Positions 18,741 through 26,170 of a stretch of DNA of 37,526 bases are shown here, piece by piece. The DNA lies in assembly GCA_027492775.1 (NCBI GenBank), contig JAPUEC010000233.1, forward strand, positions 1 to 37,526. The letters run 5' to 3'. The stretch is from Rhodocyclaceae bacterium (GTDB lineage: Bacteria > Pseudomonadota > Gammaproteobacteria > Burkholderiales > Rhodocyclaceae). A model generated the notes under the pieces. It had not been told where the DNA came from. It saw only the letters and a program-made list of their open reading frames with translations, and ran no database searches. Numbering within the stretch: position 1 is the stretch's first letter; every line of letters starts with the position of its first letter. Both the position numbers and the translations under genes were made by a program.

Positions 18741-19756
18741 AAAACGCCTTGCCCGGACCGCTGATGATCGATGTCGACGGCACCACCCTTACAGACGTCG
18801 AGCGCTCTCGCCTCTGTGATCCGCTGGTTGGCGGTGTCATCCTCTTTTCCCGGAACTATGAAAATCCAGCCCAGCTGAGGGCGCTCTGCGACGAAATCCA
18901 TTCGCTTCGCCAACCCGAGTTGCTGATCGCCATCGATCACGAAGGCGGGCGGGTGCAGCGCTGTCGAACGGGTTTTACGCGGCTGCCGGCGATGCGCCGC
19001 TTGGGCGAGGCGTGGGAGCGCGACGCCCGGTTCGCGCGGGACGCCGCAAAGGCTACAGGATATGTTCTCGCCGCCGAGTTGCGTGCTTGCGGCGTCGACC
19101 TGTCCTTTACCCCGGTGCTCGATCTGGATTGGGGGCGCAGTTCGGTGATTGGCGATCGGGCTTTTCATGGCGATGCCGAAATCGTGGTCGAGCTCGCCGG
19201 CGCTTTGATCGAGGGATTGCGTGCTGCGGGAATGTCGGCTTGCGGCAAGCATTTCCCGGGGCATGGGTGGGTTGAGGCGGATTCCCATATCGCCATTCCC
19301 ATTGATGAGCGGCCGCTTGAAGCGCTGCAGACCGACCTTCTGCCCTACAGGAAACTGGCATTGAATGCGGTCATGCCGGCGCATGTGAGCTATCCTGCAT
19401 GTGACCAACATCCGGCAGGGTTTTCAAGCTATTGGATAGAGTATTTGAGAAATAACATTAAGTTTAACGGCGTGATTTTCAGCGACGATCTCTCGATGGA
19501 GGGGGCGAGCGTCGTTGGTGGAATCATCGAGCGTGCGAACGCGGCTTATGAGGCGGGATGCGACATGCTTCTGGTCTGCAATGCGCCCCACGCGGCGGCG
19601 CAGCTACTCGAGCATTGGAAAAAACAAGCGGATCCAGTTCGCGGTAATCGCGTTCTTAGTCTGAAAGCGGGTGTCGCGGAGACGAGAGCAAGTGAAATGG
19701 TGGAGTCCGATATTTACCGCAACAGCTTGACGTTGATCAACGCATTACAGGCGTAG
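18737..19756 (+). CDS. nagZ: Beta-N-acetylhexosaminidase (peptidoglycan recycling)
   Basis: NagZ is a cytoplasmic family GH3 enzyme that removes N-acetylglucosamine from muropeptide fragments during cell-wall recycling. In this 339-residue protein the signature KHFPGHGWVEADSH includes the catalytic acid/base region. DHEGGRVQRC, FTPVLDLDWG and the nucleophile aspartate in FSDDLSMEGA are also present. Length matches E. coli NagZ (341). It ends the overlapping rnc-to-nagZ chain. No clear terminator follows in the 197-base gap to the next gene. Confidence 0.95.
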   Translation: MKNALPGPLMIDVDGTTLTDVERSRLCDPLVGGVILFSRNYENPAQLRALCDEIHSLRQPELLIAIDHEGGRVQRCRTGFTRLPAMRRLGEAWERDARFARDAAKATGYVLAAELRACGVDLSFTPVLDLDWGRSSVIGDRAFHGDAEIVVELAGALIEGLRAAGMSACGKHFPGHGWVEADSHIAIPIDERPLEALQTDLLPYRKLALNAVMPAHVSYPACDQHPAGFSSYWIEYLRNNIKFNGVIFSDDLSMEGASVVGGIIERANAAYEAGCDMLLVCNAPHAAAQLLEHWKKQADPVRGNRVLSLKAGVAETRASEMVESDIYRNSLTLINALQA

Positions 19757-19771
19757 TGGGCTATGTCGAAA

Positions 19772-19791
19772 GATATATGCGTTGATATATC
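19772..19791. repeat. AT-rich inverted repeat after nagZ
   Basis: GATATAT (19772-19778) and ATATATC (19785-19791) are exact reverse complements separated by GCGTTG. The arms are AT-rich in an otherwise GC-rich window and lie 16 bases after the nagZ stop, ahead of the HD-GYP-like gene. It could be an operator or a weak hairpin. The rest of the 19757-19953 gap shows no convincing promoter; AAGGAGA near 19943 is the ribosome site of the next gene. Confidence 0.35.
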
Positions 19792-19953
19792 GTCGAATTA
19801 ACAATGAGTTACGATTCTATCGTTGAATACCTGCTGACAGAACATGGATGACGTTGTACCTTTCTCCATGCGGGAATTGCGAAGCGCAGTATCGTTGCGC
19901 GGCGCAAGCAAAATCGAGGTCCCAAGATAGGGGCGTTCCTGCAAGGAGACAGA

Positions 19954-21057
19954 ATGAATAGGCTGAATGCCAGTCACGTCAGGTTGGATAAACCCCTGCC
20001 TTGGGATGTGTTCGACGACAGTGGCAACCTCTTGCTTCGCAAAGGCTACATCGTCAATCGCCAGTCGCAACTGGATGGATTGCTCGAACGCGGACTCTAT
20101 GTCGCGGAAGAGGATTTAGTTGCCGTTTCGACCTCGCATACGCATCAGCCGGACGCTTTCAATCCCTTCTGGCTCTGGGACGACGTCTTTTCCAAGCTCG
20201 TTTATCTCCTCAAATACGCTTCTTCCGAGGAAATGCTCGAGGATAAGATCGGCGGCATCTCCCTGCTGGTCCTTTCGCTTTCCGACAGCGATCCGGATGC
20301 CGCCTTGGCCTCGATTCTGCTCAAGGACGGAAGTCGATATGCTTTCGCCCACTCCTTGCATGTCGCGGTTCTCGCGGCGGTGATTTCCCATCGGCTGGAA
20401 TGGGATGAAAAGACGCGGCAGCAAGTCGTTGCGGCTGCTCTGAGCATGAACGTCGCGATGATCGAGTTACAGACGGCGCTCTTGCACCAGAAAGAACCGC
20501 TCAGCGACGACCAGCGACGCGAGGTCAATTTGCATCCGCAAAAAAGTTACCAATTCCTCCTCTCCAAGGGCATCACCAACCAGGTGTGGCTCGAAGCGGT
20601 CCGGTTGCACCACGAACATATCGCCCTCGAAGCCGGCGCCGCAACTTCACCATCGGGAAAGGTGATGTCTCAACTCCTGCGGGTGCTGGATGTTTTCTGC
20701 GCCAAGATCAGTCCGCGGACTTATCGCCGGGCCATCCAACCCCCCGTTGCCGCGCGGGAAATTTTTGTCCAAGAACGCCACGGTTGTTCGGAGTTCGTGG
20801 ACATCCTGATCAAGGAAATCGGCCTCTATATGCCCGGGACCTTCGTCAAGCTCGAGAACGGCGAAACCTCGCTCGTCGTCAAGCGGGGAACTAGCGTCAA
20901 CAATCCCAGGGTGATTTCCCTCTCGCGCGGCGATGGGATGCCCTTTTTGGAAGTGACGCGGCGAGATACCACCAAACCGGAATTTGCCGTAAAAACGGTG
21001 GTTCCGAGGGAAAAAATCATGCATATGCTCAATCTTTCCAAGATCTGGGGTTATTGA
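19954..21057 (+). CDS. Degenerate HD-GYP-like protein lacking the catalytic HD pair
   Basis: This 367-residue protein has the layout of an HD-GYP protein, a family that degrades cyclic di-GMP. An N-terminal region resembles the DUF3391-type start (HVRLDKPLPWDVFDDSGNLL ... GLYV), followed by an HD-like helical domain. Retained are His133/His136 (FAHSLHVAV), His194 (NLHPQKSYQ), His219-His220-Glu221 (LHHEH) and Asp246 (VLDVFCAKISPRTYRR). The expected LHDIGK segment is SMNVAM, so HD is replaced by Met-Asn (165-166), and the GYP loop is absent (ALEAGAATSPSG). Hydrolysis is therefore doubtful. It has a strong ribosome site and stands alone between two operons. Confidence 0.7.
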   Translation: MNRLNASHVRLDKPLPWDVFDDSGNLLLRKGYIVNRQSQLDGLLERGLYVAEEDLVAVSTSHTHQPDAFNPFWLWDDVFSKLVYLLKYASSEEMLEDKIGGISLLVLSLSDSDPDAALASILLKDGSRYAFAHSLHVAVLAAVISHRLEWDEKTRQQVVAAALSMNVAMIELQTALLHQKEPLSDDQRREVNLHPQKSYQFLLSKGITNQVWLEAVRLHHEHIALEAGAATSPSGKVMSQLLRVLDVFCAKISPRTYRRAIQPPVAAREIFVQERHGCSEFVDILIKEIGLYMPGTFVKLENGETSLVVKRGTSVNNPRVISLSRGDGMPFLEVTRRDTTKPEFAVKTVVPREKIMHMLNLSKIWGY

Positions 21058-21085
21058 TCGCCGCGCATGCCGGCCCTGCCAATTC

Positions 21086-21110
21086 ATCGCTGACAAAATT
21101 AGTCAAGTAT
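21086..21110 (+). promoter_or_regulatory. IscR type 1 operator-like site at the cysE promoter
   Basis: Against the published type 1 consensus as I recall it (ATASYYGACTRWWW followed by YAGTCRRSTAT), this 25-base stretch matches 23 of 25 positions. The mismatches are C at 21088 and A at 21095. The right half AGTCAAGTAT is a perfect match. The site covers the -35 and most of the spacer of the cysE promoter, where bound [2Fe-2S]-IscR would block polymerase. Confidence 0.65.
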
Positions 21111-21118
21111 TCTAAAAT
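21090..21118 (+). promoter_or_regulatory. Sigma-70-type promoter for cysE and the isc genes
   Basis: CTGACA (21090-21095) and TAAAAT (21113-21118) are separated by 17 bases, five of six matches each. The predicted start is about 21125, giving a short leader of roughly 25 bases before the cysE ATG at 21150. The promoter overlaps the IscR-like site almost completely. Confidence 0.6.
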
Positions 21119-21143
21119 AATCCCCTGACAAGAAAAGGGGATT
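21119..21143 (+). repeat. Inverted repeat covering the cysE transcription start and ribosome site
   Basis: AATCCCCT (21119-21126) and AGGGGATT (21136-21143) are exact reverse complements with a 9-base loop. The right arm holds the cysE ribosome site (AGGGGA), 8 bases before ATG. Because transcription from the promoter above would begin near 21125, the left arm would be mostly absent from that RNA. It may act as DNA, or matter only for longer transcripts. Confidence 0.5.
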
Positions 21144-21149
21144 GCCTCC

Positions 21150-21902
21150 ATGTTTCGCAAGCTTCGCGAAGACATCCGCTCCGTATTCGATCGCGACCCG
21201 GCTGCCCGCTCGTCCTGGGAAGTTTTAACCTGCTATCCCGGCATCCATGCGCTCATCCTGCATCGGCTCGCCCATTGGCTCTGGGGCCACCGCGTGCGCT
21301 GGGTCGCCCGTTTCGTTTCCCATATTTCACGTTTTCTTACGGGCATTGAAATTCACCCGGGAGCCACCATTGGCCGCCGGTTCTTCATCGATCACGGCAT
21401 GGGAGTGGTCATCGGAGAAACCGCCGAGATTGGCGACGATGTCACGCTTTATCACGGCGTTACGCTGGGAGGAACCTCGTGGAACAAAGGAAAACGGCAC
21501 CCTACCTTGGGAAATGGTGTGGTCATCGGCGCGGGCGCCAAGGTGCTTGGGCCGATCAAGATTGGCGAGAACGCGCGGGTCGGGTCGAATGCAGTCGTGA
21601 CCAAAGCGATTCCCGCCGGGGCGACGGCGGTTGGTAATCCGGTGAGGATCATCGATAAATCGGAGCAGGGGCGGCGCAAGCCCCGCGCCGGGAAGAAAAG
21701 CTTCGCCGCTTATGCCGTGGGGCGTGATCAGGACGATCCGTTCGTCAAGGCGATTCACGGGCTGCTCGATCACGCCGCCGAAACCGACCGCCGCTTGGCG
21801 ACGCTCCTCAAGGAGCTTGAACTGGCGGGAGTGAAATGCGACGAGCAGGTGCAGCCGGCCGATAGCTTCGACCCACAATACCTGAGTAAAATAGTTGACT
21901 AA
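21150..21902 (+). CDS. cysE: Serine O-acetyltransferase
   Basis: CysE acetylates serine with acetyl-CoA to O-acetylserine, the precursor of cysteine. The 250-residue protein has the N-terminal helical region ([16 protein letters not shown]) and a left-handed beta-helix: [33 protein letters not shown], and the loop before [15 protein letters not shown]. It carries a C-terminal extension of about 75 residues beyond AVGNPVRII. It is the first gene of a cluster that runs straight into iscR and iscS, so it probably raises cysteine for the desulfurases. Its last codons (ATA GTT GAC TAA) contain part of the iscR promoter. Confidence 0.94.
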   Translation: MFRKLREDIRSVFDRDPAARSSWEVLTCYPGIHALILHRLAHWLWGHRVRWVARFVSHISRFLTGIEIHPGATIGRRFFIDHGMGVVIGETAEIGDDVTLYHGVTLGGTSWNKGKRHPTLGNGVVIGAGAKVLGPIKIGENARVGSNAVVTKAIPAGATAVGNPVRIIDKSEQGRRKPRAGKKSFAAYAVGRDQDDPFVKAIHGLLDHAAETDRRLATLLKELELAGVKCDEQVQPADSFDPQYLSKIVD

Positions 21903-21928
21903 TAGAGCTGATGCCCTTATAGTTGACT
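21891..21928 (+). promoter_or_regulatory. iscR promoter with two IscR-type half-sites
   Basis: TTGACT (21895-21900) and TATAGT (21918-21923) lie 17 bases apart, five of six matches each. The 10-base word ATAGTTGACT, a perfect left half of the type 1 IscR site, occurs twice, at 21891-21900 over the -35 and at 21919-21928 over the -10. The second copy extends into a weaker right half (GGGTTAT). This looks like an autorepressed iscR promoter inside the end of cysE. Confidence 0.65.
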
Positions 21929-21958
21929 CGGCTGGTGGGTTATTTTCGGAGACATGCA

Positions 21959-22444
21959 ATGAGATTGACGACAAAAGGCCGTTTCGCCGTGACTGCCATG
22001 ATCGACCTGGCGCTCAACGGTAACGAAGGGCCGGTAGCGCTGGCGGGCATCAGCCAGCGGCAAAATATTTCCCTCTCCTATCTGGAGCAATTATTCGGCA
22101 AGCTGCGTCGGCACAAGCTGGTCGACAGCGTTCGTGGGCCCGGTGGCGGATACAGCCTGGCTCGGCCGCTGGCCGATCTGTCGGTCGCCGATATCATCCA
22201 CGCGGTTGATGAGCCACTGGATGCGACGCAGTGCCACGGCAACCAAAACTGCTTGGGAGAAGACAATCCCTGCATGACCCATGAGCTTTGGACGACGCTC
22301 AACAACAAAATGTATGAATACTTGGCCAGCGTTTCGCTGGGCGAACTCGTTGCCAAACAGCGCAAGAGCGCCACGGCGGTGCTGCTGGACAAGCGGCGCA
22401 CGTCTGTGCGCACGCCACGCGAAAGGGCGGTTGCGATCGCCTGA
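21959..22444 (+). CDS. iscR: Fe-S cluster-sensing regulator IscR
   Basis: IscR is an Rrf2-family regulator that represses the isc genes when it carries a [2Fe-2S] cluster. The 161-residue protein begins MRLTTKGRFAVTAMIDLAL, with the winged helix running through SYLEQLFGKLRRHKLV and RGPGGGYSLARP. The cluster ligands are Cys92, Cys98, Cys105 and His108 (QCHGNQNC ... NPCMTH), with one extra residue between the second and third cysteines relative to E. coli. GGAG at 21948-21951 is 7 bases before the chosen ATG. IscR-type sites lie before both this gene and cysE. Confidence 0.95.
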   Translation: MRLTTKGRFAVTAMIDLALNGNEGPVALAGISQRQNISLSYLEQLFGKLRRHKLVDSVRGPGGGYSLARPLADLSVADIIHAVDEPLDATQCHGNQNCLGEDNPCMTHELWTTLNNKMYEYLASVSLGELVAKQRKSATAVLLDKRRTSVRTPRERAVAIA

Positions 22445-22446
22445 GC

Positions 22447-23610
22447 ATGACCATGTTCGCGCCGACCTATCTCGACCACAATGCCACGACACCCCTCGAT
22501 CCAGCGGTGTTGGAGGCAATGCTGCCCTGGCTGACCGAGCGTTTCGGGAATGCCTCCAGCCGCCATGAATATGGCAGAGCGGCGCGGGCAGCGGTGGACG
22601 AGGCGCGTCAGCGCGTTGCGTCGGCGGTCGGGGCGCACCCGACGGAGGTCGTCTTCACCAGCGGCGGCAGCGAGGCCAATAACCTTTTGATCAAGGGTAC
22701 GGCTACCCCCCTGCCGCCGGGAAATCTGGTCGTGAGCGCGGTGGAGCATCCCTGCGTGTTGCGGCCAGCGGAGCAGTTGGCGCGATTGGGCTGGGGTTTA
22801 CGCAAGATCGCCGTCGATGGCGACGGCCGCATCGACCCCGCCGATTATTCGGATGCACTGCTTAGTCGCCCAAGTCTCGTGTCCGTCATGATGGCCAATA
22901 ACGAGACCGGCGTGTTGCAGGATGTCTCGGCGCTGGCGGGCGCCGCACGGTCCGCGGGAGCGCATTTCCATACCGATGCCGTGCAGGCGCTCGGCAAACT
23001 GGCGATCGATTTCCGCGCCCTGAATGCCGCCGGCGTTCAAGCGATGACGCTTTCTGCGCACAAGGCCAGTGGCCCAAAAGGGGCGGCGGCGCTGGTACTG
23101 GACAAGCGGCTCGACCTGAAACCGCTGGTTGCCGGTGGCGGCCACGAACGCGGTTTGCGATCGGGTACCGAGAATGTACCGGCGATCGTAGGATTTGGCG
23201 TCGCTTGCGAACTGGCTGTCGCACGGCTTGCCGAGCAGCCGTCGCGGCTTCGGCGCTTGCGGGATCGCTTGGAGAATGGCCTGATCGGGCTTGGCGCCAT
23301 CGTTTTTGCCCGGCGCGCGGAGCGCCTGCCGAATACGACTTACTTTGCCATCCCCGATATCGACGGCGAAACTCTGGTGGGCAAGCTCGACCGTGCCGGA
23401 TTCGCAGTGGCAAGCGGCGCGGCGTGTTCCAGCGCCAACCCAGAGCCGTCGCACGTGCTTGCCGCCATGGGTGTGGCGCCAGAGATTGCTCGCGGCGCTG
23501 TGCGGGTGAGTTTAGGCCGCGGCAACGACGAACAGCAAATCGACCGTTTTCTGGGCGCCTTGCTGGAGACCGTGAGCCGCCTTAAGCAACTGACCGCGGT
23601 AGCAAATTGA
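22447..23610 (+). CDS. NifS-like cysteine desulfurase, second copy upstream of iscS
   Basis: A 387-residue PLP enzyme of the class V aminotransferase fold, class I cysteine desulfurase type. Evidence is YLDHNATTPLDPAV, GGSEANN, the PLP lysine Lys206 in SAHKASGPKG, and the active cysteine Cys327 in ASGAACSSANPEPSHVL. It would remove sulfur from cysteine as a persulfide. It differs clearly from the adjacent iscS and resembles NifS-type proteins. It starts 2 bases after iscR with no clear ribosome site (an alternative ATG lies at 22453). Partner and specific role are unknown. Confidence 0.85.
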   Translation: MTMFAPTYLDHNATTPLDPAVLEAMLPWLTERFGNASSRHEYGRAARAAVDEARQRVASAVGAHPTEVVFTSGGSEANNLLIKGTATPLPPGNLVVSAVEHPCVLRPAEQLARLGWGLRKIAVDGDGRIDPADYSDALLSRPSLVSVMMANNETGVLQDVSALAGAARSAGAHFHTDAVQALGKLAIDFRALNAAGVQAMTLSAHKASGPKGAAALVLDKRLDLKPLVAGGGHERGLRSGTENVPAIVGFGVACELAVARLAEQPSRLRRLRDRLENGLIGLGAIVFARRAERLPNTTYFAIPDIDGETLVGKLDRAGFAVASGAACSSANPEPSHVLAAMGVAPEIARGAVRVSLGRGNDEQQIDRFLGALLETVSRLKQLTAVAN

Positions 23611-23636
23611 ATTCTTAAAAACGGAGCAAGAAGCAA

Positions 23637-24848
23637 ATGAAACTGCCCATTTACCTGGATTATTCGGCGACCACTCCGGTGGATCCCCGGGTAGCGGAAA
23701 AGATGATCCCCTACCTGACCGAGATGTTCGGTAATCCGGCCTCGCGTTCGCACAGCTTTGGCTGGGAAGCCGAAGCGGCGGTGGAAAAGGCGCGGGAGCA
23801 GGTGGCGGCGCTGGTCAATGCCGATCCCAAGGAAATCGTCTGGACCTCCGGTGCCACCGAGTCCAACAACCTGGCGATCAAAGGCGCCGGCCATTTCTAC
23901 GCCGGTACCAAGGGCAAGCACATCGTTACCGTCAAGACCGAGCACAAGGCGGTACTGGATACCTGCCGTGAAATGGAGCGTCAGGGCTTCGAGGTGACCT
24001 ACCTAGACGTCCAGGAAAACGGTCTGATCGACCTGGAGGTTTTCAGGGCGGCGTTGAAGCCGGGAACCGTGCTGGCCTCGGTCATGTTCGTCAATAATGA
24101 AATTGGCGTCGTGCAGCCGATTGAGCAACTCGGAGAAATCTGCCGTGAAAAGGGCGTCATTTTCCATGTCGATGCCGCGCAGGCGACCGGCAAGGTGGAA
24201 ATCGATCTCGCCAAGCTTAAGGTCGATCTGATGAGCTTTTCGGCACACAAGACCTACGGCCCCAAGGGCATCGGCGCGCTTTACGTGCGGCGTAAGCCCC
24301 GTATCCGCCTCGAAGCCCAGATGCACGGCGGCGGGCATGAGCGTGGATTCCGTTCCGGCACCTTGGCTACCCATCAAATCGTTGGCATGGGCGAGGCCTT
24401 CGCCATCGCCCAGGCGGAAATGGCGGAAGAGGGCGCCCGTATCGAGGGTTTGCGCGATCGCATGCTTGAAGGCTTGCAAGACTTGCCGGCGATCTACATC
24501 AACGGCGATCTCGAACAGCGCGTGCCGCACAATCTGAACATCAGCTTCGCCTATGTCGAGGGAGAGTCGATGATCATGGCGCTCAAGGATCTGGCGGTAT
24601 CATCCGGCTCGGCCTGTACTTCGGCCAGCCTTGAACCCTCGTATGTCCTGCGCGCCCTTGGCCGCAACGACGAGTTGGCGCATTCGTCCATCCGCTTCAC
24701 CCTGGGCCGCTTCACCACCGCCGAAGAGATCGATGTCGCGGTCAAGTTGCTGCATCAAAAGATCGGCAAGTTGCGCGAGATGTCGCCCCTCTGGGAAATG
24801 GTGCAGGAAGGCGTCGATTTGGATTCTGTTCAGTGGGCTGCCCACTGA
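23637..24848 (+). CDS. iscS: Cysteine desulfurase IscS
   Basis: IscS provides sulfur for Fe-S clusters and for tRNA thiolation. The 403-residue protein begins [19 protein letters not shown] and carries His104 (TEHKAVLD), the PLP lysine Lys205 ([11 protein letters not shown]), and the flexible-loop Cys327 ([16 protein letters not shown]). The end DSVQWAAH is the IscU-binding C-terminal tail seen in E. coli (IEWAHH-like). Length and numbering are within one or two residues of E. coli IscS (404). It is followed by iscU after 17 bases and is the canonical desulfurase of the cluster. Confidence 0.97.
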   Translation: MKLPIYLDYSATTPVDPRVAEKMIPYLTEMFGNPASRSHSFGWEAEAAVEKAREQVAALVNADPKEIVWTSGATESNNLAIKGAGHFYAGTKGKHIVTVKTEHKAVLDTCREMERQGFEVTYLDVQENGLIDLEVFRAALKPGTVLASVMFVNNEIGVVQPIEQLGEICREKGVIFHVDAAQATGKVEIDLAKLKVDLMSFSAHKTYGPKGIGALYVRRKPRIRLEAQMHGGGHERGFRSGTLATHQIVGMGEAFAIAQAEMAEEGARIEGLRDRMLEGLQDLPAIYINGDLEQRVPHNLNISFAYVEGESMIMALKDLAVSSGSACTSASLEPSYVLRALGRNDELAHSSIRFTLGRFTTAEEIDVAVKLLHQKIGKLREMSPLWEMVQEGVDLDSVQWAAH

Positions 24849-24865
24849 ATTCGTGGAGATAAAAA

Positions 24866-25249
24866 ATGAGCTACAGCGTAAAAGTCATCGATCACTATGA
24901 AAACCCGCGCAATGTCGGGTCTTTCGACAAGGCCGACGAAAGCGTCGCCACCGGCATGGTCGGCGCGCCGGCCTGCGGCGACGTGATGAAATTGCAGATC
25001 AAGGTCAACAAGGAAGGCGTCATCGAGGACGCCAAGTTCAAGACCTACGGTTGCGGTTCGGCCATTGCTTCCTCGTCGCTCGTCACCGAATGGGTCAAGG
25101 GCAAGACCATCGACCAGGCGCTTTCGATCAAAAACACCGATATCGCCGAAGAACTGGCACTGCCGCCGGTTAAAATTCACTGTTCCATCCTGGCCGAGGA
25201 CGCCATCAAGGCGGCTGTGGCGGATTACAAGAAAAAGCACGGAGAATGA
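24866..25249 (+). CDS. iscU: Fe-S cluster scaffold protein IscU
   Basis: IscU is the scaffold on which [2Fe-2S] clusters are built from IscS sulfur and iron. All key residues are present in this 127-residue protein: Cys37 (GAPACGD), Asp39, Cys63 ([10 protein letters not shown]) and Cys106 (VKIHCSILA), with the same numbers as E. coli. The HscA-recognition motif LPPVK is at residues 99-103. iscA follows, overlapping or nearly touching the stop. Confidence 0.98.
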   Translation: MSYSVKVIDHYENPRNVGSFDKADESVATGMVGAPACGDVMKLQIKVNKEGVIEDAKFKTYGCGSAIASSSLVTEWVKGKTIDQALSIKNTDIAEELALPPVKIHCSILAEDAIKAAVADYKKKHGE

Positions 25250-25251
25250 TC

Positions 25252-25575
25252 ATGCCCGTTACCTTGAGTGAAAGCGCCGCCAGCCACGTCGCCAATTATC
25301 TCGCCAAGCGTGGCAAGGGCTTTGGCTTGCGCCTGGGCGTCCGTACCAGCGGTTGCTCGGGCATGGCCTATAAGCTCGAGTTTGTCGATGAGTCCAAGGA
25401 TGATGACATCATTTTCGAAAGCCATGGCATCAAGGTTGTGGTCGATCCCAAGAGCCTGCCTTACCTCGATGGCACGGAACTGGATTATGCACGCGAGGGC
25501 CTGAATGAAGGCTTCAAGTTCAACAATCCGAACGTCAAGGACCAATGCGGCTGCGGCGAAAGCTTCCAGGTGTGA
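25252..25575 (+). CDS. iscA: Fe-S cluster assembly carrier IscA
   Basis: IscA is an A-type carrier that passes Fe-S clusters, mainly [4Fe-4S], to target enzymes. With the ATG at 25252 the protein has 107 residues and cysteines at 35, 99 and 101 ([18 protein letters not shown]), identical in position to E. coli IscA. GGAG (25241-25244) is 7 bases before this ATG. The earlier ATG at 25246 overlaps the iscU stop but leaves only one base after that ribosome site, so it is less likely. Sequence similarity to E. coli is very high. Confidence 0.97.
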   Translation: MPVTLSESAASHVANYLAKRGKGFGLRLGVRTSGCSGMAYKLEFVDESKDDDIIFESHGIKVVVDPKSLPYLDGTELDYAREGLNEGFKFNNPNVKDQCGCGESFQV

Positions 25576-25635
25576 GGAAATCCGGAGTGCGCGGGGAGTA
25601 GAATCCCCATTGCGTAACCCAAACCATCGCACCCT

Positions 25636-26163
25636 ATGGATTTCAACGCCGACTTCTTTGCACTCTTCGATCTACCACAACGCTTCCGGCTCGATCTCGG
25701 CAAGCTGGATGTGCGCTACCGCGAGTTGCAGAAAGAGGTCCATCCCGACCGTTTCGCAAATGCCGAGGATTCCCAGAAGCGGCTCTCCATGCAATGGGCG
25801 ACACGCGTCAATGAGGCCTATCAAGCGCTGAAGAAGCCGCTGGAGCGCGCAAAATACATGCTGCATCTCGCCGGGCATGACGTGCAGGCGGAGAACAACA
25901 CCGCCATGGCGACCGATTTCCTGGTCGAGCAGATGGAATGGCGCGAAGCAACGGCGGAGGCGCGGATCGGGCGCGATCACCACGAACTCGAACGCCTGTT
26001 TCATCGCTTGCGGGACGACATGGCGACGCGCTACGAAGAACTGGCTGCGTTGCTCGACGATGCGTGCGACAAGGACGGGGCCGCGGATTGCGTTCGCCGC
26101 CTCATGTTCCTGGAAAAATTATTATTTGAGATTGACGACGCCCTGGCGTCGCTAGAAGAGTAA
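25636..26163 (+). CDS. hscB: Co-chaperone HscB
   Basis: HscB is a J-protein that delivers IscU to HscA and stimulates its ATPase. The 175-residue protein starts [20 protein letters not shown], with the HPD tripeptide at residues 36-38 (EVHPDRFA), then the C-terminal helical domain that binds IscU ([11 protein letters not shown] and [16 protein letters not shown]). The 60-base gap before it holds a small GGGG/CCCC hairpin (around 25593-25608) and no strong promoter. hscA follows after 7 bases. Confidence 0.95.
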   Translation: MDFNADFFALFDLPQRFRLDLGKLDVRYRELQKEVHPDRFANAEDSQKRLSMQWATRVNEAYQALKKPLERAKYMLHLAGHDVQAENNTAMATDFLVEQMEWREATAEARIGRDHHELERLFHRLRDDMATRYEELAALLDDACDKDGAADCVRRLMFLEKLLFEIDDALASLEE

Positions 26164-26170
26164 AAACAAC

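Noticed and set aside
19843..19929. A 28-codon frame before the HD-GYP-like gene (MDDVVPFSMRELRS...)
   Set aside because: It has no ribosome site, no overlap or coupling with the next gene, and no known family.
25576..25635. An internal isc promoter before hscB (TAGAAT at 25599)
   Set aside because: No -35 is found at a fitting distance, and TAGAAT forms the loop of a small GGGG/CCCC hairpin.
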